From contig NZ_CP013443.1 of NCBI RefSeq assembly GCF_001718835.1, forward strand, positions 3,286,001 to 3,350,000: a stretch of DNA of 64,000 bases, in the 5' to 3' direction. The DNA comes from Burkholderia cepacia. GTDB taxonomy: Bacteria; Pseudomonadota; Gammaproteobacteria; Burkholderiales; Burkholderiaceae. The position numbers were made by a program, and so were the translations under genes. Positions 28,175 through 37,097 of this stretch are shown one piece after another. Every line of letters begins with the position of its first letter. The stretch's first letter is position 1. A model generated the notes under the pieces. It was given only the letters and a program-made list of their open reading frames with translations. It searched no databases and was not told where the DNA came from.

Positions 28175-29998
28175 ATGACCCTGCCCTCGAAGCTGCTTCT
28201 GAAGCGCCCCGCCGCCGTGCGCGGCGCGCGCGCCTTCCCGGTCCGCCGTGCGCTCGGCGCCGCGCTGTTCGCCGCCTGGACCCTCACCGCCTTCCCGGCT
28301 CACGCGCAGGATCCGGCATCGGACGACGCGGAACCGCAGGGCGCGTTCGAGCACGTGATGCCGGACGAGCAGAAGAATCTCCCCGGCGTTCCGTTGACGA
28401 GCCAGATCGTCTACCAGGTGCTCGCCGCCGAGGTCGCGCTCCAGCGCAACCAGCCCGCACCGGCCTACCAGACCTACCTCGCGCTTGCCCGCGACACGCG
28501 CGATCCGCGCATGGCCCAGCGCGCGACCGAGATCGCGCTCGGTGCGCAGAGCCCGGCCGACGCGCTGTCCGCCGCGAACCTGTGGCGCCAGTACGCACCG
28601 GAATCGAACCGGGCGTCGCAAGTCGATGCCGCGCTGCTGGTGCTCGCCGGCAAGCCGGCCGACGCGCAGCCGATGCTCGCGCGCGAGCTCGCCCGGGCGA
28701 CCGGCGAGACGCGCGGCCCGGCGATCCTCGCGCTGCAGGCGCTGCTCGTGCGCGGCCCCGACCGCGTCGGCGGCCTCGCGGTGCTGAAGGACATGCTGAA
28801 GAACGACCTGAACCGGCCCGAGGCTCAGCTCGCGATCGCGCGCCAGCAGCTTGCGGTCGACGACAAGGACGGTGCCGCGCAGTCGCTGAAGCAGGCGCTG
28901 CAGATCCGCCCCGACTACCTGCCGGCGGCCCTGATGCTGTCGCAGATGGGGCCTGCGGAACGCGCGGCGGGCATCGCGTCGTTCGAGAAGTATGTTCAGC
29001 AGAATCCGAAGTCGCGCGATGCGCGGCTCGCGCTGTCGCAGCTCTATCTCGCCGACGATCGCCTCGACGACGCGCAGAAGCAGTTCGAGACGATGCGCAA
29101 GCTCGACTCGAAGGATCCGACGCCGCTGATGGCGCTCGCGCTGATCAAGATCCAGCAGAAGAAGCTCGACGAAGCCACCGCCTACCTGAAGCAGTACGTA
29201 CAGCTCGGCGACAAGCAGCCGAACCTCGACGTCGGCCAGGGCTACATCTACCTCGCGCAGATCGCGATCGACCAGAACAACGACGCGCAGGCGTCGCAAT
29301 GGCTCGACAAGGTCGACCAGACGAGCCAGCACTATCTCCCCGCGCAGATCACGCGCGCGCAACTGCTGCAGAAACAGGGCAAGACCGACGAGGCGCGCAA
29401 GGTGCTCGACGACCTGCCGATCACGGATCCGCGCGATGCCGCCGTGGTCGCTCGCACCGACGCGTCGATCCTGTTCACCGCGAAGCGCTACCCGGAAGCC
29501 GAGGCCCGGCTCGGGCAGGCGGTTCAGGACTTCCCGGACGATCCCGACCTGCGCTACGACTACGCGATGGCGGCCGAAAAAACCGGCCATTACACGACGA
29601 TGGAAAAGCAGCTGCGCGAGCTGATCCGCACGCAGCCGGACAATCCGCAGGCGTACAACGCGCTCGGCTATTCGCTCGCCGACCGCAACCAGCGGCTGCC
29701 CGAAGCCAGCAAGCTGATCGACAAGGCGATGACGCTCGCGCCGAACGACGCCTACATCATGGACAGCCTCGGCTGGGTGAAGTACCGGATGGGCGATACG
29801 GCCGGCGCGGCGAAGGTGCTGCGGCGCGCGTACGAACTGCAGCCGAACGCCGAAATCGGCGCGCATCTCGGCGAAGTGCTGTGGAAGAGCGGCGCGCAGG
29901 ACGACGCGCGTTCCGCGTGGCGTGACGCGCAGAAGCTCGAGCCGGACAACGAAACGCTCGTGCAGACGCTGAAACGCCTCCAGATCAACGGCCTCTGA
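28175..29998 (+). CDS. Periplasmic TPR-repeat protein
   Basis: A 607-residue protein with a signal peptide (ALGAALFAAWTLTAFPAHAQ, cut near residue 45), so it is exported. About ten tetratricopeptide-like helical pairs follow, for example RLALSQLYLADDRLDDAQKQ, QVLDD-type turns, and PDNPQAYNALGYSLADRNQR near the C-terminus. The protein surface is probably a binding scaffold, perhaps for lipoprotein or envelope assembly given lolB next to it. The stop shares a base with the lolB ATG. A -10-like TACAAT lies at 28144-28149. Confidence 0.88.
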   Translation: MTLPSKLLLKRPAAVRGARAFPVRRALGAALFAAWTLTAFPAHAQDPASDDAEPQGAFEHVMPDEQKNLPGVPLTSQIVYQVLAAEVALQRNQPAPAYQTYLALARDTRDPRMAQRATEIALGAQSPADALSAANLWRQYAPESNRASQVDAALLVLAGKPADAQPMLARELARATGETRGPAILALQALLVRGPDRVGGLAVLKDMLKNDLNRPEAQLAIARQQLAVDDKDGAAQSLKQALQIRPDYLPAALMLSQMGPAERAAGIASFEKYVQQNPKSRDARLALSQLYLADDRLDDAQKQFETMRKLDSKDPTPLMALALIKIQQKKLDEATAYLKQYVQLGDKQPNLDVGQGYIYLAQIAIDQNNDAQASQWLDKVDQTSQHYLPAQITRAQLLQKQGKTDEARKVLDDLPITDPRDAAVVARTDASILFTAKRYPEAEARLGQAVQDFPDDPDLRYDYAMAAEKTGHYTTMEKQLRELIRTQPDNPQAYNALGYSLADRNQRLPEASKLIDKAMTLAPNDAYIMDSLGWVKYRMGDTAGAAKVLRRAYELQPNAEIGAHLGEVLWKSGAQDDARSAWRDAQKLEPDNETLVQTLKRLQINGL

Positions 29999-30618
29999 TG
30001 CAGATGTTCCCGACGTTTTCCCTGTCCTCACGTGCGGTGCGCGGCATCGCCGCAGCCGGCGCGGCGCTCGCGCTCGCCGGCTGCGCGAGCACGCCGCCGT
30101 CGGCCAGCGCGCCGACGGGCGCGCTGCTGCAGACCGCCGCAACGCACGCTTACCATGGCCGCTTCGCGGTGCAGTACGACGACCGTCTCGGCAAGCAGCA
30201 GAACGTGTACGGCAACTTCGACTGGCAGGAGCACGGCGACGACGTGTCGCTCGAGCTGCGCAGCCCGCTCGGCCAGACGCTGGCGGTCGTGAAGTCGACG
30301 CCGCAGGCGGCGTCGCTCGAATTGCCGAACCGCCAGCCGCAGTTCGCGACGGACGTCGACCAGTTGATGCAGAAAACGCTCGGCTTCGAACTGCCGCTCG
30401 CGGGCCTGCGCTACTGGCTGCTGCCCACGGCCGCGCCCGCTTCGCCGGCCGCGACCGTGCGCGACGCCGAAGACGGCACGCGCGTCAAGCAGATCCGCCA
30501 GGACGGCTGGACGATCGACTACCTCGCCTACGCGGATGCCCCGGCCACGGGCGTCAAACGCGTCAACCTCGTGCGCGCGACCCCGCCGCTCGACATCAAG
30601 CTCGTGCTCGACCAGTGA
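29998..30618 (+). CDS. lolB: Outer-membrane lipoprotein receptor LolB
   Basis: A 206-residue lipoprotein. The lipobox LALAGC makes Cys29 the mature N-terminus after signal peptidase II. The rest fits the LolB half beta-barrel (YHGRFAVQYDDRLGKQQNVY, then FDWQEHGDDVSLELRSPLGQ). LolB takes lipoproteins from LolA and inserts them in the outer membrane. ATG 30004 is a possible alternative start. It lies upstream of ispE, as in most proteobacteria. Confidence 0.94.
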   Translation: MQMFPTFSLSSRAVRGIAAAGAALALAGCASTPPSASAPTGALLQTAATHAYHGRFAVQYDDRLGKQQNVYGNFDWQEHGDDVSLELRSPLGQTLAVVKSTPQAASLELPNRQPQFATDVDQLMQKTLGFELPLAGLRYWLLPTAAPASPAATVRDAEDGTRVKQIRQDGWTIDYLAYADAPATGVKRVNLVRATPPLDIKLVLDQ

Positions 30619-30643
30619 GCACCGGCCCAGCCCAGACATACGC

Positions 30644-31525
30644 ATGACCGATTCGACCCGCTCGCTGCGCAATTGCCTTGCGCCCGCGAAACTCAACCTG
30701 TTCCTGCACATCACCGGCCGCCGTCCGAACGGCTATCACGATCTGCAGAGCGTGTTCCAGTTGCTGAACTGGGGCGACACGCTGCACTTCACGCTGCGCG
30801 ACGACGGTCGCGTCGCGCGCGTCACCGACGTGCCCGGCGTGCCCGAGGAAAGCGACCTCGTCGTGCGCGCAGCCAACCTGCTGAAAGCGCATACGGGCAC
30901 CGCACACGGCGTCGACATCGAGATCGACAAGCGCCTGCCGATGGGGGCCGGCCTCGGCGGCGGCAGCTCCGACGCGGCTACGACGCTGCTCGCGCTGAAC
31001 CGCCTGTGGCAACTCGACGTGCCGCGCGCCGAGCTTCAGTCGCTCGCGGTCAAACTCGGTGCAGACGTCCCGTTTTTTATTTTTGGAAAAAATGCGTTCG
31101 CAGAGGGTATCGGAGAAGAATTAGCTGAGGTACAATTGCCGACTCGCTGGTTCCTGGTTGTGACGCCAAGCGTTCATGTCCCGACCGCTGAAATATTTTC
31201 AGATGAGTTGTTGACAAGAGATACGAAGCCCGTCACAATTGCTGACTTTCTTGCACAGCAAACCAGCGATGCGGGATGGCCAGACAGCTTCGGCCGGAAC
31301 GATATGCAGGAAGTTGTAACAAGGAAGTACGCGGAAGTTGCGCAGGCGGTCAAATGGTTGTATAATCTGACCCCCGCGAGGATGACCGGCTCCGGAGCAA
31401 GCGTGTTTGCAGCGTTTCACAGCAAGCACGAGGCAGAAGCGGCGAAAGCCAAACTGCCCGCCAGTTGGAATGGTGCAGTTGCCGAGAGTCTGAACGAGCA
31501 TCCGCTCTTCGCTTTCGCGTCATGA
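30644..31525 (+). CDS. ispE: 4-diphosphocytidyl-2-C-methyl-D-erythritol kinase
   Basis: A 293-residue GHMP kinase of the non-mevalonate isoprenoid pathway. The ATP-binding motif LPMGAGLGGGSSDAATTLLA is intact, as are LAPAKLNLFLHITGRRPNGYH at the start (Lys and Asn of the active site) and ARMTGSGASVFAAF near the end. ATG 30644 gives the family N-terminus. From about 31065 on, base composition drops sharply (TTTTTTATTTTTGGAAAAAA) and codon use differs from neighbouring genes, although the protein stays normal. A promoter for the downstream tRNA/prs seems to lie in this part. Confidence 0.95.
   Translation: MTDSTRSLRNCLAPAKLNLFLHITGRRPNGYHDLQSVFQLLNWGDTLHFTLRDDGRVARVTDVPGVPEESDLVVRAANLLKAHTGTAHGVDIEIDKRLPMGAGLGGGSSDAATTLLALNRLWQLDVPRAELQSLAVKLGADVPFFIFGKNAFAEGIGEELAEVQLPTRWFLVVTPSVHVPTAEIFSDELLTRDTKPVTIADFLAQQTSDAGWPDSFGRNDMQEVVTRKYAEVAQAVKWLYNLTPARMTGSGASVFAAFHSKHEAEAAKAKLPASWNGAVAESLNEHPLFAFAS
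31338..31366 (+). promoter_or_regulatory. Promoter inside ispE, likely for tRNA-Gln and prs
   Basis: TTGCGC (31338-31343), a 17-base spacer and a perfect TATAAT (31361-31366). Predicted start near 31373, about 210 bases before the tRNA. Confidence 0.6.
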
Positions 31526-31583
31526 AGTTTTACTTTGCCGAACGGCCTACACGACGAGTTCGGTGAAGCAGTCAGTTAAGTGT

Positions 31584-31660
31584 AGGGGAGTCGCCAAGTT
31601 GGTCAAGGCACCGGATTTTGATTCCGGCATGCGAGGGTTCGAGTCCTTCCTCCCCTGCCA
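31584..31660 (+). tRNA. tRNA-Gln (anticodon TTG)
   Basis: A 77-base cloverleaf. Acceptor arms are AGGGGAG and CTCCCCT, with discriminator G and encoded CCA. The anticodon stem CCGGA/TCCGG holds the loop TTTTGAT with anticodon TTG. The T arm reads GAGGG-TTCGAGT-CCTTC-like. It sits between ispE and prs, its usual Burkholderia location. Confidence 0.95.
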
Positions 31661-31704
31661 AAAATTTTCCCGCATTTCCCGCCCAAGCCTGAAGCAGGTG
31701 CACG

Positions 31705-32667
31705 ATGAGCAGCCACAGCCATGATGGCCTGATGGTCTTTACTGGCAACGCGAATCCCGCGCTCGCCCAGGAAGTCGTCAAAATCCTTGGAATTCCCCTC
31801 GGCAAAGCAATGGTCAGCCGTTTCTCCGACGGCGAGATCCAGGTCGAGATCCAGGAAAACGTGCGTGGCAAGGACGTCTTCGTCCTGCAATCCACGTGCG
31901 CACCGACGAACGACAACCTGATGGAACTGATGATCATGGTCGATGCGCTCAAGCGCGCATCCGCCGGCCGGATCACTGCAGCCATCCCCTACTTCGGCTA
32001 CGCCCGTCAGGATCGCCGCCCGCGTTCGGCGCGCGTCGCGATCTCGGCGAAGGTCGTCGCGAACATGCTGGAAATCGCCGGCGTCGAGCGGATCATCACG
32101 ATGGATCTGCACGCCGACCAGATTCAAGGTTTCTTCGACATCCCGGTCGACAACATCTACGCAACGCCGATCCTGCTGGGTGACCTGCGCAAGCAGAACT
32201 ACTCGGATCTGCTCGTCGTGTCGCCGGACGTCGGCGGCGTGGTGCGTGCCCGGGCACTCGCGAAGCAGCTCAACTGCGATCTCGCGATCATCGACAAGCG
32301 TCGCCCGAAGGCGAACGTCTCCGAAGTGATGAACATCATCGGTGAAGTCGAAGGCCGCACCTGCGTGATCATGGACGACATGGTCGATACGGCAGGCACG
32401 CTCTGCAAGGCCGCGCAAGTGCTGAAGGAGCGCGGCGCGAAGCAGGTTTTCGCATACGCGACGCACCCGGTGCTGTCGGGTGGCGCGGGTGATCGCATCG
32501 CCGCGTCGGCACTCGACGAGCTGGTGGTCACCGACACGATCCCGCTGTCCGCCGAATCGCTCGGCTGCTCGAAGATCCGTGCCCTGACGAGCGCGAGCCT
32601 GCTGGCCGAAACGTTCTCGCGGATCCGCCGCGGCGATTCGGTGATGTCGCTGTTCGCGGAATCCTGA
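31705..32667 (+). CDS. prs: Ribose-phosphate pyrophosphokinase
   Basis: A 320-residue PRPP synthase, making the PRPP used by purine, pyrimidine, histidine, tryptophan and NAD synthesis. The divalent-cation/PRPP binding loop is CVIMDDMVDTAGTLCKAA, and the catalytic flexible loop region is DKRRPKANVSEVMNIIGEVE. The ATP-binding stretch IPYFGYARQDRRPRSARVAI is conserved. It follows the tRNA by 44 bases and ends in a strong terminator. Confidence 0.97.
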   Translation: MSSHSHDGLMVFTGNANPALAQEVVKILGIPLGKAMVSRFSDGEIQVEIQENVRGKDVFVLQSTCAPTNDNLMELMIMVDALKRASAGRITAAIPYFGYARQDRRPRSARVAISAKVVANMLEIAGVERIITMDLHADQIQGFFDIPVDNIYATPILLGDLRKQNYSDLLVVSPDVGGVVRARALAKQLNCDLAIIDKRRPKANVSEVMNIIGEVEGRTCVIMDDMVDTAGTLCKAAQVLKERGAKQVFAYATHPVLSGGAGDRIAASALDELVVTDTIPLSAESLGCSKIRALTSASLLAETFSRIRRGDSVMSLFAES

Positions 32668-32697
32668 TCGCGAATCGACTGAAGAAAGCATGCGCAG

Positions 32698-32725
32698 AAA
32701 GCGAAGCGGCAACGCTTCGCTTTTT
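32698..32725 (+). terminator. Intrinsic terminator after prs
   Basis: AAAGCGAAGCG, loop GCAA, CGCTTCGCTTT and further T residues. Confidence 0.88.
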
Positions 32726-32765
32726 GCACAATCGGACGGGATAGACGAAACCCCGTCCGCTTTAT

Positions 32766-32795
32766 CGGGGGCCGACATTTGACGGCCCCCGTTTT
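32766..32795 (+). terminator. Second hairpin between prs and rplY
   Basis: CGGGGGCC (32766-32773) pairs with GGCCCCCG (32784-32791), followed by TTTT. It is a second terminator-like structure 35 bases before rplY and could be part of the rplY leader. Confidence 0.6.
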
Positions 32796-32829
32796 ACTGC
32801 CTGGTCGCGGGCAGCCATTGGAGAATCAT

Positions 32830-33435
32830 ATGAAAGTCGTCGCTTTCGAGCGCCAACAGCAAGGTACGGGTGCGAGCCGCCGCCTGCGCAACGCCGGTAA
32901 GACCACGGGTATCGTTTACGGTGGCGAAGCAGCCCCGCAAAAGATCGAACTCGATCACAACGCCCTGTGGCACGCCCTGAAGAAGGAAGCTTTCCACTCG
33001 TCGATCCTCGACCTCGAAGTGGCCGGCCAGTCGCAACAGGTTCTGCTGCGCGACGTGCAATACCACCCGTTCAAGCAACTGGTGCTGCACGTGGACTTCC
33101 AGCGTGTTGACGCGAAGAAGAAGCTGCACACGAAGGCTCCGCTGCACTTCCTGAACGCTGAAATCAGCCCGGCCGTGAAGCTGTCGAGCGCGATCGTTTC
33201 GCACGTCGCGACGGAAATCGAAATCGAGTGCCTGCCGGCCGACCTGCCGGAGTTCCTCGAAGTCGACCTGTCGAAGATCGAAGCCGGCCAATCGCTGCAC
33301 GCGAAGGACATCGCGCTGCCGAAGGGCGTCGCGCTGGTCGCGCACGTCGACGCGGAAAACCCGGTTGTCGCATCGGCGACGGTGCCGGCTGGTGCCGTGT
33401 CGGACGCAGCCGAAGGCGAAACGCCGGCTGCATAA
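32830..33435 (+). CDS. rplY: Ribosomal protein bL25, long (CTC) form
   Basis: A 201-residue bL25. The N-terminal 5S-rRNA-binding beta barrel (about 1-90: GTGASRRLRNAGKTTGIVYG) is followed by a C-terminal TL5/CTC-type domain (about 95-185: INAE-type strands, ATEIEIECLPADLPEFLEVD) and an acidic Ala-rich tail. ATG 32830 is preceded by TTGGAGAATCAT. Translation gene order rplY-pth is normal. Confidence 0.95.
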   Translation: MKVVAFERQQQGTGASRRLRNAGKTTGIVYGGEAAPQKIELDHNALWHALKKEAFHSSILDLEVAGQSQQVLLRDVQYHPFKQLVLHVDFQRVDAKKKLHTKAPLHFLNAEISPAVKLSSAIVSHVATEIEIECLPADLPEFLEVDLSKIEAGQSLHAKDIALPKGVALVAHVDAENPVVASATVPAGAVSDAAEGETPAA

Positions 33436-33485
33436 GCGGCTGCCTACGCGCCCCATCGATCCGTTTTACGAAACGGTCGACGCAA

Positions 33486-33513
33486 CCCGCCGCGGCTTGC
33501 CCGGCGGGTTTTT
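33486..33513 (+). terminator. Intrinsic terminator after rplY
   Basis: CCCGCCG (33486-33492) pairs with CGGCGGG (33502-33508), then TTTTT. It separates rplY from pth. Confidence 0.85.
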
Positions 33514-33555
33514 CTTTTTCTGCGCCCAGGCGGCCGCTGCCGCCTTCGAAACGTC

Positions 33556-34155
33556 ATGATCAAACTGATCGTCGGCCTCGGCAATCCCGGGGCGGAATAC
33601 ACCGCGACGCGCCACAACGCCGGCTTCTGGCTGATCGACCAGCTCGCCCGCGAAGCAGGCGCGACGCTGCGCGACGAACGCCGCTTCCATGGCTTCTACG
33701 CGAAAGCACGCCTGCACGGCGAGGAAGTCCACCTGCTCGAGCCGCAAACCTACATGAACCGCTCCGGCCAGTCGGTCGTCGCGCTCGCGCAGTTCTTCAA
33801 GATCCTGCCCGACCAGATCCTCGTCGCACACGACGAGCTCGACCTGCCGCCCGGCACCGTGAAGCTGAAGCTCGGCGGCGGCAGCGGCGGCCACAACGGC
33901 CTGAAGGACATCACCGCACACCTGTCGTCGCAACAGTACTGGCGACTGCGGATCGGCATCGGCCATCCGCGCGACCTGATTCCGGAGAGCGCCCGCGCCG
34001 GCGCGAAGCCCGATGTCGCGAACTTCGTGCTGAAGCCGCCACGCCGCGAGGAACAGGACGTGATCGACGCGTCGATCGAACGCGCGCTCGCCGTGATGCC
34101 GATGGTCGTCAAGGGCGAACTCGACCGCGCGACGATGCAGCTGCATCGCAACTGA
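33556..34155 (+). CDS. pth: Peptidyl-tRNA hydrolase
   Basis: A 199-residue Pth that frees tRNAs from abortive peptidyl-tRNA. The active-site residues are visible: Asn in VGLGNPGAEY, catalytic His in TRHNAGFWLIDQLA, Asn in QTYMNRSG and Asp in VAHDELDLPPG. GGGSGGHNGLKDI is the second Asn loop. Length and order are standard. Confidence 0.96.
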   Translation: MIKLIVGLGNPGAEYTATRHNAGFWLIDQLAREAGATLRDERRFHGFYAKARLHGEEVHLLEPQTYMNRSGQSVVALAQFFKILPDQILVAHDELDLPPGTVKLKLGGGSGGHNGLKDITAHLSSQQYWRLRIGIGHPRDLIPESARAGAKPDVANFVLKPPRREEQDVIDASIERALAVMPMVVKGELDRATMQLHRN

Positions 34156-34226
34156 GCGCAGCCGCCGCGCGCACCGCATGCCGCGCATGAGGTAATCTCG
34201 TCGTTTTACCCGTCAGGAGTCGTGCG

Positions 34227-35294
34227 GTGAGCCGTTACTGGAGCGACGTCGTTCAGCAACTCGTGCCTTACGTGCCGGGCGAGCAGCCCGCGCTCGCACA
34301 CCCGGTCAAGCTGAACACCAACGAGAATCCCTATCCGCCGTCGCCGCGTGTCGTCGCGGCGATCGCGCGCGAACTCGGCGCGACCGGCGACGCGCTGCGC
34401 CGCTATCCGGACCCGGTCGCACGCGCGCTGCGCGAGACGGTCGCGGCCCATCACCGCATCCAGCCCGAGCAGGTGTTCGTCGGCAACGGCTCCGACGAGG
34501 TGCTCGCGCACGCATTCCAGGCGCTGCTCAAGCACGACCGGCCGCTGCGCTTTCCCGACATCACGTACAGCTTCTATCCGACCTATGCACGCCTGTACGG
34601 CGTCGAGACGACGGTCGTGCCGCTCGCGGAGGATTTCTCGATCCGTGTCGACGACTATCTCGACGATGCGGGCGGCGTGCTGTTTCCGAACCCGAACGCG
34701 CCGACCGGGCGCGCGCTGCCGCTCGCGGATGTCGAGCGGATCGCGGCCGCGAATCCGTCGTCGGTCGTCGTGATCGACGAAGCCTATGTCGACTTCGGCG
34801 CGCAGTCGGCAATCTCGCTGATCGACCGCTACCCGAACCTGCTCGTCGTTCACACGACGTCGAAGGCGCGCTCGCTCGCGGGCATGCGCGTCGGTTTCGC
34901 CTTCGGCGATGCCGCGCTGATCGACGCGCTGAACCGCGTGAAGGACAGCTTCAACTCGTACCCGCTCGACCGCCTTGCGCAGGTCGCGGCGCGCGCCGCC
35001 TACGAGGACGACGCGTACTTCGACGCGACGTGCCGGCGCGTGATCGACAGCCGGACGCGGCTCACGCACGCGCTCGCCGCGCTCGGCTTCGACGTCGTGC
35101 CGTCGGCCGCGAATTTCGTGTTCGCGCGCCATCCCGCGCACGACGCGGCCACGCTGGCGACACGGCTCAAGAAGCGGGAAATTTTCGTGCGGCACTTCGG
35201 GCTGCCGCGAATCGACCAGCACCTGCGCATCACCGTCGGCACCGATGCCGAATGCGATGCGCTCGTCGCGGCGTTGCGCGAGCTGCTGGGCTGA
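34227..35294 (+). CDS. hisC: Histidinol-phosphate aminotransferase
   Basis: A 355-residue PLP enzyme of histidine synthesis. LNTNENPYPPSP is the substrate-binding start, LFPNPNAPTGRALPLADVE and VIDEAYVDFG are the cofactor region, and the Schiff-base lysine is in TTSKARSLAGMRVGFAF. It starts with GTG 34227 behind CAGGAG. It is not in a his operon here, so it may be a second copy or serve aromatic amino acids as well. Confidence 0.9.
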   Translation: MSRYWSDVVQQLVPYVPGEQPALAHPVKLNTNENPYPPSPRVVAAIARELGATGDALRRYPDPVARALRETVAAHHRIQPEQVFVGNGSDEVLAHAFQALLKHDRPLRFPDITYSFYPTYARLYGVETTVVPLAEDFSIRVDDYLDDAGGVLFPNPNAPTGRALPLADVERIAAANPSSVVVIDEAYVDFGAQSAISLIDRYPNLLVVHTTSKARSLAGMRVGFAFGDAALIDALNRVKDSFNSYPLDRLAQVAARAAYEDDAYFDATCRRVIDSRTRLTHALAALGFDVVPSAANFVFARHPAHDAATLATRLKKREIFVRHFGLPRIDQHLRITVGTDAECDALVAALRELLG

Positions 35295-35335
35295 AAACGG
35301 CGCGGGCGGCACGCGCCGCCCGGCCCTTCATTGCG

Positions 35336-35605
35336 TCACTGCTGCGCGTCGTCGCCCTTCACGGCGATCAACGCGTGATACTTCTCCATCAATTGCGCGT
35401 GCGACTCGTCATGCTGAGGATCGCGCGGAATGCATTCGACCGGACACACCTGCTGGCACTGCGGTTCGTCGAAATGGCCGACGCACTCGGTGCACTTGTT
35501 CGGGTCGATCACGTAGATGTCCGGGCCCATCGAAATCGCGCCGTTCGGGCACTCGGGCTCGCACACGTCGCAATTGATGCACTCGTCGGTAATCATCAAA
35601 GCCAT
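35336..35605 (-). CDS. 2[4Fe-4S] ferredoxin, YfhL type
   Basis: An 89-residue ferredoxin. Two clusters are bound by CINCDVCEPECPNG and by CTECVGHFDEPQCQQVCPVEC, where the second motif has the seven-to-eight-residue insertion seen in YfhL/Fdx of the Allochromatium type. A helical C-terminal tail (QLMEKYHALIAV) is typical. It likely passes low-potential electrons. It is the last gene of rsmD-coaD-fdx and converges on hisC. Confidence 0.93.
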   Translation of the reverse strand: MALMITDECINCDVCEPECPNGAISMGPDIYVIDPNKCTECVGHFDEPQCQQVCPVECIPRDPQHDESHAQLMEKYHALIAVKGDDAQQ

Positions 35606-35664
35606 ACTGATCTCACTTCTTCAGGCCGGCGGCCGGCTTCGCGACGAAACCGGCCGGCGCCGCG

Positions 35665-36162
35665 TCACGCGGCAGGGCCTCCCATCGCCGTCACTTTCTC
35701 GGTCAGCCACTTCTCGACGGACGGGAACACGAACTTGCTGACATCGCCGCCCAACTGCGCGATTTCGCGCACGATCGTGCCCGAGATGAACTGGTACTGA
35801 TCGGACGGCGTCATGAACATCGTCTCGACGTCGGGCAACAGATAGCGGTTCATCCCCGCCATCTGGAACTCATATTCGAAATCGGACACGGCACGCAGGC
35901 CGCGCACGATCACCCGTGCGTTGTTGGTGCGGACGAAGTCCTTCAGGAGGCCGGTGAAACTCATCACCTTCACGTTCGGGTAATGGCCGAGCACCTCGTT
36001 CGCAATCGTCAGACGTTCTTCCAGCGAGAAGAACGGCTTTTTCGCGCGGCTGTCGGCCACACCGACCACCAGCGTATCAAAAATGCTCGACGCACGCCGC
36101 ACGAGGTCTTCGTGCCCGCGCGTCAGCGGATCGAACGTACCGGGATACACGGCGACTACCAT
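35665..36162 (-). CDS. coaD: Phosphopantetheine adenylyltransferase
   Basis: A 165-residue CoaD, the fourth step of coenzyme A synthesis. The nucleotidyl-transferase signature is YPGTFDPLTRGHEDLVRRA (T/HxGH), IVRGLRAVSDFEYEFQMAGM is the substrate loop and ISGTIVREIAQLGGDVS closes the site. ATG 36162 gives the family N-terminus. It lies between rsmD and the ferredoxin gene, as in many proteobacteria. Confidence 0.96.
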   Translation of the reverse strand: MVVAVYPGTFDPLTRGHEDLVRRASSIFDTLVVGVADSRAKKPFFSLEERLTIANEVLGHYPNVKVMSFTGLLKDFVRTNNARVIVRGLRAVSDFEYEFQMAGMNRYLLPDVETMFMTPSDQYQFISGTIVREIAQLGGDVSKFVFPSVEKWLTEKVTAMGGPAA

Positions 36163-36272
36163 GTCGCTCCTCCTGTCATCACGCAAACGGGATGGCAGCC
36201 GCGCGATGCGCACGCCGCTGCCGAGATGGGCATACGTCGCCTGTCGCACGTCGCCTCGTTTTGGAACGCGCA

Positions 36273-36896
36273 TTATTCATCATTTTCGCGCCGCAGCAAA
36301 TGATAGTGAACCGCACCGGCCTTGCCGTGCTTCACCACCTCCCAGCCCGCGAGCGCATCGTGCGCGGCCGGGTCGAGTTCCGCCCCCGTTTCGACGTACA
36401 GCGCGCCGCCCGCCGCGACGAGCGGCGCCGCCAGCGCGATCGCGCGATCGAGCACGGCCGGTTCGCCGAACGGCGGATCGAGAAACACGACGTCGAACGC
36501 GCCCGGCGTGAGCCCCGCCGCGAGCCGCAACGCATCCGCCTCCGCGACTTCGACCGCACGCGCGCCGAGCTTGTCCTTGATCGCACGCAACTGCTGCGCG
36601 GCGCGTGGATGGCGCTCGACCATCACGACGCTCGCCGCGCCGCGCGATGCGGCCTCGAAACCGAGCGCGCCCGTGCCCGCGAACAGGTCGAGGCAGCGGC
36701 GGCCTTCGAGATCCTGGCCGAGCCAGTTGAACAGCGTCTCGCGCACGCGATCGGGCGTCGGCCGCAGGCCGTCGAGATCGAGCACCGCGAGCGGCGTGCG
36801 TTTCCAGTCACCGCCGATGATGCGGATGGTATGCGGTTTGCCGCGGCTGGAAGGGGCCGCCGGGCGGCCGGAGGATGAACGGGATGAACGGGACAT
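36273..36896 (-). CDS. rsmD: 16S rRNA (guanine966-N2)-methyltransferase
   Basis: A 207-residue RsmD. The SAM-binding motif is CLDLFAGTGALGFEAASRGA and the catalytic N-methyltransferase motif is DVVFLDPPFGEP. RIIGGDWKRTPLAVLD is the RNA-binding start, following a Ser/Arg-rich N-terminal tail. I place the start at ATG 36896; the open frame continues far upstream but antisense to ftsY. Divergent from ftsY. Confidence 0.93.
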   Translation of the reverse strand: MSRSSRSSSGRPAAPSSRGKPHTIRIIGGDWKRTPLAVLDLDGLRPTPDRVRETLFNWLGQDLEGRRCLDLFAGTGALGFEAASRGAASVVMVERHPRAAQQLRAIKDKLGARAVEVAEADALRLAAGLTPGAFDVVFLDPPFGEPAVLDRAIALAAPLVAAGGALYVETGAELDPAAHDALAGWEVVKHGKAGAVHYHLLRRENDE

Positions 36897-37097
36897 GCGG
36901 GAGGAATATCGAACGGAGGACCGGGCGCGAACGGGGCGCGCCGCCAAACAGGCGCACGTTACCACAGCGGCGGCGCGCACTGACGCGAGCGCCACGCCGC
37001 ACTGATAAAATGCGAGGTTTCGGCTGTCGCGCGCGGCAGCCCGCACGCAGTCCGCGCCTTCCACGGCGACGGACCGCCCTCTTCCCGACGTCAGACC

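Noticed and set aside
31210..31238. TTGACA-N17-CACAAT as a second promoter in ispE
   Set aside because: The -10 is poor, and the TTGCGC/TATAAT pair downstream is better.
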